Origin: Streptomyces sp. CB02923
GTDB taxonomy: Bacteria; Actinomycetota; Actinomycetes; Streptomycetales; Streptomycetaceae
Reading direction: 5' to 3'
DNA: 64,000 bases
NCBI RefSeq assembly: GCF_001905005.1
Contig: NZ_LWKZ01000001.1
Coordinates: 251,775 to 315,774 of the forward strand
The notes beneath the pieces were generated by a model, which worked only from the letters and a program-made list of their open reading frames with translations, was not told the origin of the DNA and made no database searches. Of the stretch, positions 59,987-64,000 are shown one piece after another. The translations under genes were made by a program, and so were the position numbers. Every line of letters starts with the position of its first letter. Position 1 is the stretch's first letter.

Positions 59987-60878
59987 GACCCTTCCTCATT
60001 CCTTCGTCTTGCCTCTGGAGACGCCTGCTTTCGGGCATGAAAAAAGAGGGTCAGCTCACAATGGCCAGCCCCCGCCCTGTCATCTCCGCCCTAGACCATA
60101 CGCAATATTGAGGCGATCTTGGACATCTGTGCGACGGACCACAGGCAGGCAAGAACAACCTGCATATCCGCGAACAATCCTTGGAGATCTGGTGCGTTCG
60201 CGCGCGAAACGGACACCCTTGTCCCGCATTTCAAGATCAAATCGAGTAAGCGGCAAATGTGTGCCGCTTTTCGATCCCACTCGGGTTGCCGGTCCAGACC
60301 ACGCTCACCAGCGTTCACCGGAAGGTCACCGGAATATCCGATTCCCCTTACGCTGCGGGCGACTTGCGCCCCGACGGGCCACCGGCAACCTCGCAGCACA
60401 CGGAGAGCTTATACGGGCAAAATCGGGCAAACGATCTCCGTTGACGACTCCTCGCCGCTTGGCTTGAATCATTGCGATCGTTCGTTTTCTACGGAACGAA
60501 GCATCGGACTCGGGAGGGCGTGGTGAAGACCATCTTCGACGGCTCGGCGCAGCTCTGCGGCTGCCCGCGTCTTACTGGTCACCCTCTGCAACCAGTACAG
60601 AGATTAAGAACCAACTCTGGATCTTGACGCGGGTGCGTGCGTATGTTCGTCGTCGTCCGGGCCGCTGCCCGGGCAGGACGAACGCGAGGAGCGCGGCAGG
60701 CACCAGCCAAACGTACAGATCCGTATACAGCGGCGGCGCCCGAGAGCGGGAACTCCCGGACGCCGAACGCCGAACGGCACAACCCGCCCCGGGAAGGGCG
60801 GAGATTGCCCACCTTCACCACGCTGATCCCTTACCACCGGGCGCTTCAGCGTGGGAATACTGCAGAGGAGATTGTCGC
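59987..60878. other. Gene-poor region between the MmyB-like regulator and the plasmid-type genes
   Basis: About 890 bp with no supported ORF on either strand and relatively AT-rich composition. TTCGTT/AACGAA form an inverted repeat at 60481-60500, a possible operator. It probably contains divergent promoters for the regulator and for the plasmid-type operon; an origin or transfer site cannot be excluded but no iteron series was seen. Confidence 0.45.
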
Positions 60879-60986
60879 ATGCCCCCTGCCCTGCGCGAAA
60901 GGCCCGACGGCCTGGCCTGCGCGGCAGCCACCTACGCCTCGGCGGCGAACCGCCAGTCACGCCTCGTGGGCGGGAGCGGCCCATGA
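60879..60986 (+). CDS. Small peptide translationally coupled to the HTH gene
   Basis: A 35-residue frame (MPPALRERPDGLACAAATYA and 15 more) with GAGGAG nine bases upstream; its TGA overlaps the ATG of the next gene (ATGA). It may be a leader ensuring translation of the downstream gene. Function otherwise unknown. Confidence 0.45.
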   Translation: MPPALRERPDGLACAAATYASAANRQSRLVGGSGP

Positions 60987-61879
60987 GCAGCGATGCCCGC
61001 GAGTGGGTGTGGGAGCACAGCTCCAGCCGGGGAACCGCGCGCCTGGTCCTGCTGTCGATCGCGGACCGGGTGGCCGACGAGCAGTGCATCGCCTGGGCCT
61101 CCTTGACCAGCCTGGCGGAGCGCACGAACGCCTCCCGGTCCACAGTGCGCGACGCTCTCGATCGGCTGCTCGACGGCGGCGAGCTGGAGCAGCTCGACGA
61201 TCTGACCGGTCCGCAGCGCAGCACGGTCTACCGCCTACCTCTGGCCGCGATGGCTGTGGCACAGGTCGCGAGGGAGCAAGAAGCCGACGACGGCAGCGCC
61301 TCGACGGACGAGCCCGAGCTCGGCATGACGCTGCGGCTCTCGACCCTACGGCGGTACGGCATCCGCCCACGTGAGGTACCGGATTTCTCCGGCACGGTCC
61401 GGAATCCGGCCCATCCGGAATCCGGTACCTCCCGGCGGAAACCGGCACACCGGCGTACCGGGAACCGGCACAGCGGGGTAGCGGAATCCGGCCCCCAGAA
61501 CCGTAGTGAACCGAAGGTGAACCGTAGGTACAGCAGCAGTGGTACCGGCGTCACCCCGGCCAGCGAGTGGCAGGTCGACCCCGCCACCCACACCTGGGCC
61601 CGCCAGCAAGGGCACCTCGACCGCCTGGGCGAGGAGGGCCTCGCCGCCGCCGATGCGAAGTGGCGGGTGCACCGCGCCGCCTGGAAGCCCCGGTCGGCAG
61701 GGGCCTGGGCTGCCGACTGGCGCTCCTGGGTCGCCCGGGAGCACCCCCCGGGCCGCCCGAATCTCTACGCCCTGCCCGGCAACGGCCCTGGCCCGGCCAA
61801 GCCGGGCGGCATGACCCGCGCCGAAGCCCACACCGCAGCCCTGCTCGCCGCCCTCGGCGAGCCGACCGGAACGGAGTAG
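60983..61879 (+). CDS. Helix-turn-helix protein of plasmid type
   Basis: A 298-residue protein. Residues about 10-85 form a winged helix-turn-helix (RLVLLSIADRVADEQCIAWA, LTSLAERTNASRSTVRDALD) of the kind found in replication-initiator or regulatory proteins of Streptomyces plasmids and integrative elements. A low-complexity basic linker (near residues 130-190) is followed by a short domain with HLDRLGEEGLAAADAKWRVH and WAADWRSWVAREHPP. GGGAG precedes the ATG. It is the first larger gene of an operon-like row to the right edge. Confidence 0.72.
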   Translation: MSSDAREWVWEHSSSRGTARLVLLSIADRVADEQCIAWASLTSLAERTNASRSTVRDALDRLLDGGELEQLDDLTGPQRSTVYRLPLAAMAVAQVAREQEADDGSASTDEPELGMTLRLSTLRRYGIRPREVPDFSGTVRNPAHPESGTSRRKPAHRRTGNRHSGVAESGPQNRSEPKVNRRYSSSGTGVTPASEWQVDPATHTWARQQGHLDRLGEEGLAAADAKWRVHRAAWKPRSAGAWAADWRSWVAREHPPGRPNLYALPGNGPGPAKPGGMTRAEAHTAALLAALGEPTGTE

Positions 61880-61881
61880 CC

Positions 61882-62589
61882 ATGGACCGCCGCGAGATCG
61901 CCGCCCTGCTGGCCTACATCGGCCGGCTCGACCCCCGCACCATCCGCGTCGAGGGCGAGGCCCGCGACCAGCTCGCCCAGTGGCACGACCTGCTCGGCGA
62001 CGTGCCGATGGTCACGCCGCACGGCTGGGACGCCCGCGTCGCCGCCCGGCAGCACATCCGGATCTCGCCGTACCCAATCCTGCCTGCGGACATCGCCCGT
62101 CCCTGGGAGAGCTACCGGCGCGACCGCCTGGTCCGGCACACCGATCCGACCCCGTCCGTCGACCCGGACGACCAGGCGGCCTGGACCGCCGAGCTGGCCG
62201 GCACCCGGCGTGCCGTGGCCGCCGGCAGCGCGCAACCCGCGCAGTACCGGGCCATCGCCGGCGGCCGGAGCGACCCGGAACTGCAGGTGCGGCTGCGGAG
62301 GGTCGGCTCCTGTATACCGCCGGAGGCCCGGGCCGCCCTCGTGCCCTTCCGGCCCGCCCGCGCAGCGCGCGAGGCGGCCGTCGCCCAGGGCCAGCCCGAC
62401 GCCCTCGATGTCCGCTGCGAGTGGTGTCTGGCCCAGGCCGGCGAGCCGTGCCGCCGCCGAAGGGTCGGCCCCGACGGCGGAGCACGCGGAACCGCCCCGC
62501 GTGCCACCCCCCACCCGGGCCGCCTCGACCTCGCCGCCGCCCGGCAGGCTCAGGAGACCGAGCAGGTCCAGCAGCCCGCTACCGCCTGA
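61882..62589 (+). CDS. Phage/plasmid-type zinc-finger protein
   Basis: A 235-residue protein. The C-terminal segment VRCEWCLAQAGEPCRRRRVG followed by PHPGRLDLA fits the small zinc finger found in many actinophage and plasmid proteins (CxxC...GxxC...H). The N-terminal 170 residues are unassigned (MDRREIAALLAYIGRLDPRT). It begins two bases after the previous gene, so the pair is co-translated. Role unknown, probably DNA binding. Confidence 0.68.
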   Translation: MDRREIAALLAYIGRLDPRTIRVEGEARDQLAQWHDLLGDVPMVTPHGWDARVAARQHIRISPYPILPADIARPWESYRRDRLVRHTDPTPSVDPDDQAAWTAELAGTRRAVAAGSAQPAQYRAIAGGRSDPELQVRLRRVGSCIPPEARAALVPFRPARAAREAAVAQGQPDALDVRCEWCLAQAGEPCRRRRVGPDGGARGTAPRATPHPGRLDLAAARQAQETEQVQQPATA

Positions 62590-62741
62590 ACGGCCCGCCC
62601 CGTCGATATACCCGTCGGTGTCCCCACCCCCGTCCCGCCCCGGCGGCGGCGCCTGCCCCGCGCCGCCGCCGGCACCCCGACGCCGCGTCCGTCCGCCGCC
62701 AGGCCCCGCCCGGCCGACGCGGCAGCACACCGGAGACCGTC

Positions 62742-63389
62742 TTGCGCCACATCACCACCCACAACGCCCCGGCCACCGGCCTGCGCAGCATCGGCGACAC
62801 CAGCTGGCACACCCGCGGGGTGTGCCACGGCATGGACCCCGAGGACGCCGACGCCACCTTCTTCCCGCTGCCCCGGGACCACGAGGCCATCGCCGAGGCG
62901 AAAGAGCTGTGCGGCCTGTGCCCGGTGCGCCGCGACTGCCTCAACTACGCCCTGGAGAACGTCCTCAAGGAGGGCATCTGGGGCGGACTGACCGAGGCCG
63001 AGCGGCGCCCCTGGCACGACGGACTGCCCCGGCGCCTCGACTACAGCCGCGTGATCGCGGTCTTCAACGGACGCGACGTGCACCTGACCGAGGCCGAACG
63101 CCAGGTCGTCATCGACCACGCCTACGTCCGGGGCTGGCGCCCCGACCGGCTCGCCGCCGCCCTGAAGATCAGCCCCAAGCACGCCCGGGACCTGCTGCGG
63201 CAGGCCGCCAACAAGGTCTTCGACCGCGACCGGACCCTCGGAGTGCCCCGGCGCAAGAAGAACAAGAAGAAGCGGACACAGACCGCCCCGGCAACCAGCC
63301 GGCCGCCCGCCAAGCCCGGCACGGAGCAGACGATCTCCCGCCCGGTGACGTCGGCCACGGCGCACGCCCCTCTCGGAAAGGCCGCATGA
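62742..63389 (+). CDS. WhiB-like iron-sulfur transcription factor with C-terminal extension
   Basis: A 215-residue Wbl protein. Cys28, Cys57, Cys60 and Cys66 (GVC, ELCGLC, RDC) are the 4Fe-4S ligands, followed by the GIWGGLTEAERR turn. Beyond the usual 80-90 residues there is a helical segment that may be a second DNA-binding unit (RVIAVFNGRDVHLTEAERQ, RLAAALKISPKHARDLLRQA) and a very basic tail (RRKKNKKKR). TTG start eight bases behind GGAG. Wbl genes are frequent on conjugative Streptomyces elements. Its stop overlaps the next ATG (ATGA). Confidence 0.85.
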   Translation: MRHITTHNAPATGLRSIGDTSWHTRGVCHGMDPEDADATFFPLPRDHEAIAEAKELCGLCPVRRDCLNYALENVLKEGIWGGLTEAERRPWHDGLPRRLDYSRVIAVFNGRDVHLTEAERQVVIDHAYVRGWRPDRLAAALKISPKHARDLLRQAANKVFDRDRTLGVPRRKKNKKKRTQTAPATSRPPAKPGTEQTISRPVTSATAHAPLGKAA

Positions 63390-64000
63390 CCCTCCTGTCC
63401 CTCGATGCCGCACCGGCCCAGTCCCTCCTCCTCACCGTCGGCACTCCCCTTGCCGCCACCGTCCTGGTCCTGGCCGGCTGGGCGATCCGGCGCCGAGAAG
63501 CACGTCCGCAGCAACGTTTCGGCAGCCCCGCAGTGAAGATCGCCGCCCTCGCCGCGCTCGGCTGCACCGCCTACAGCGCCGACACCAGCTGGGCCTTCGC
63601 CGCCGACTACCTCGGCATGGACGGTACCGCCGAGCGTGCCGCGCTGTTCGGCGTCGCCGAACTCGCCCTCTTCGCCACCGCGCTGATGGCCCGGCAGAAC
63701 CTGACTGTCCAGGGGGCGCCGGGGCTGCCGGGCACCCTGGTCTGGGTCATCACCGGTGTACAGGTGATCCCCGCCTTTGCCGAGAGCGGCCCTGTGGGCG
63801 GCACGGTCCGCGCCATCGTCGGCCCGGTCATGGCCGCTGTCCTGTGGCACCAGGCCATGGGTATCGAACTGCGCCTGCGGACTCCGGGCGCCGCCTCCCA
63901 CGGCCTGATCGCCATCCTGGGACGGGAGGCGCGCGAGCGGCTGCTGTCCCGCCTCGGCATCGCCGCACGGGACCGGGATGCCGCACAGATCACCCGCGAC
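63386..64000 (+). CDS. Membrane protein resembling plasmid spread (Spd) proteins (partial, 3' end outside window)
   Basis: The frame is open for 205 codons to the edge. It has hydrophobic segments near residues 10-31 (LLLTVGTPLAATVLVLAGWA), 50-65, 85-100 (LFGVAELALFATALMA), 112-130 (LVWVITGVQVIPAFAE) and 136-152 (IVGPVMAAVLWHQAM), then a cytoplasmic basic helix (LGREARERLLSRLGI). The layout matches membrane proteins involved in intramycelial spread of Streptomyces conjugative plasmids and AICEs. Coupled to the WhiB-like gene by ATGA. Replication and FtsK-like transfer genes would be expected to follow beyond the edge. Confidence 0.6.
   Translation, partial: MTLLSLDAAPAQSLLLTVGTPLAATVLVLAGWAIRRREARPQQRFGSPAVKIAALAALGCTAYSADTSWAFAADYLGMDGTAERAALFGVAELALFATALMARQNLTVQGAPGLPGTLVWVITGVQVIPAFAESGPVGGTVRAIVGPVMAAVLWHQAMGIELRLRTPGAASHGLIAILGREARERLLSRLGIAARDRDAAQITRD

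Larger units (their letters stand above)
14630..64000. mobile_element. Integrated accessory island, probably an integrative (conjugative) element; right end outside the window
   Basis: Starting at the 3' end of tRNA-Arg, core Streptomyces genes stop and a tyrosine recombinase with excisionase-like partner begins. The next 49 kb are accessory: regulators, pseudogenes, a RiPP-like cluster, nucleases, and finally plasmid-type genes including a WhiB-like and a Spd-like membrane protein. No second copy of the tRNA 3' end was noticed in the window, so the right attachment site must lie beyond 64000 or have been lost. The conservon and some other genes could be host chromosome or independent insertions, so the single-element view is an inference. 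Confidence 0.5.

Noticed and set aside
60091..60526. Short frames on both strands in the gap before the plasmid-type genes
   Set aside because: No GC3 bias, no ribosome-binding sites, no recognisable sequence.
14558..64000. A second copy of the tRNA-Arg 3' end marking the right attachment site
   Set aside because: None was noticed on reading; without alignment software a short or diverged copy could be missed, so no feature is claimed.
1..64000. CRISPR arrays, rRNA genes and insertion-sequence transposases
   Set aside because: No regularly spaced repeats, no rRNA-like sequence and no transposase motifs were seen.

Overview
This is a high-GC actinobacterial chromosome segment, almost certainly Streptomyces. 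The signs are strong GC bias at third codon positions, frequent GTG and TTG starts, a conservon, a WhiB-like protein, a ScbR-like receptor and several TTA (bldA-type) leucine codons. The first 14.6 kb is conserved core chromosome. The remaining 49 kb, to the right edge, reads as an integrated accessory island whose far end lies outside the window.

Core (1-14.6 kb, nearly all on the minus strand): response regulator, an ArgRS-like protein without a catalytic core, lysA, hom-thrC, thrB, rho, an LCP cell-wall transferase, rpmE, prfA, prmC, the threonylcarbamoyl-AMP synthase and the start of a low-molecular-weight phosphatase-like gene. This couples aspartate-family amino-acid synthesis to translation termination and tRNA modification genes. 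A tRNA-Arg(CCG) at 14.56 kb marks the end of the conserved part.

Island, left part (14.8-30.9 kb): a tyrosine recombinase and its excisionase-like partner abut the tRNA. Then come remnants of a lasso-peptide B1/B2 pair, a nucleotide/sugar-nucleotide module (Sir2-like protein, UDP-sugar dehydrogenase, MazG-like and NUDIX proteins, decayed NUDIX copies, an SDR epimerase) bracketed by two HTH/TPR regulators, and a run of translationally coupled genes with two anti-sigma-like ATPases.

Island, middle (31-43 kb): a complete conservon (CvnA-B-C-D plus two cytochromes P450, the first lacking the ExxR motif), a GNAT-like gene, and then about 650 bp that folds into a dense series of hairpins, including an almost gapless four-way junction, with no convincing ORF. 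After several small unknown genes come a DEAH helicase with four helicase-associated repeats and an EEP-family nuclease.

Island, RiPP-like cluster (43-50.2 kb): a DUF6879-like gene and a Scr1-like regulator precede a leaderless promoter. That promoter drives a DUF6415-like gene, a 56-residue precursor-like peptide, an asparagine-synthetase-like cyclase, a GNAT acetyltransferase, two small proteins and an ABC exporter, ending in a strong terminator. The layout resembles acetylated lasso-peptide clusters, but no leader peptidase is present and no core fits lasso rules. In-frame TTA codons in the last small gene and the exporter suggest developmental control.

Island, right part (50-64 kb): an endonuclease VII-like HNH protein, a secreted NucA/NucB nuclease with a coupled small partner, large unknown proteins, a ScbR-like TetR regulator and a MmyB-type regulator. 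It ends in a plasmid-like module (HTH protein, zinc-finger protein, WhiB-like protein, Spd-like membrane protein) running off the edge. The island therefore probably is, or derives from, an integrative conjugative element.
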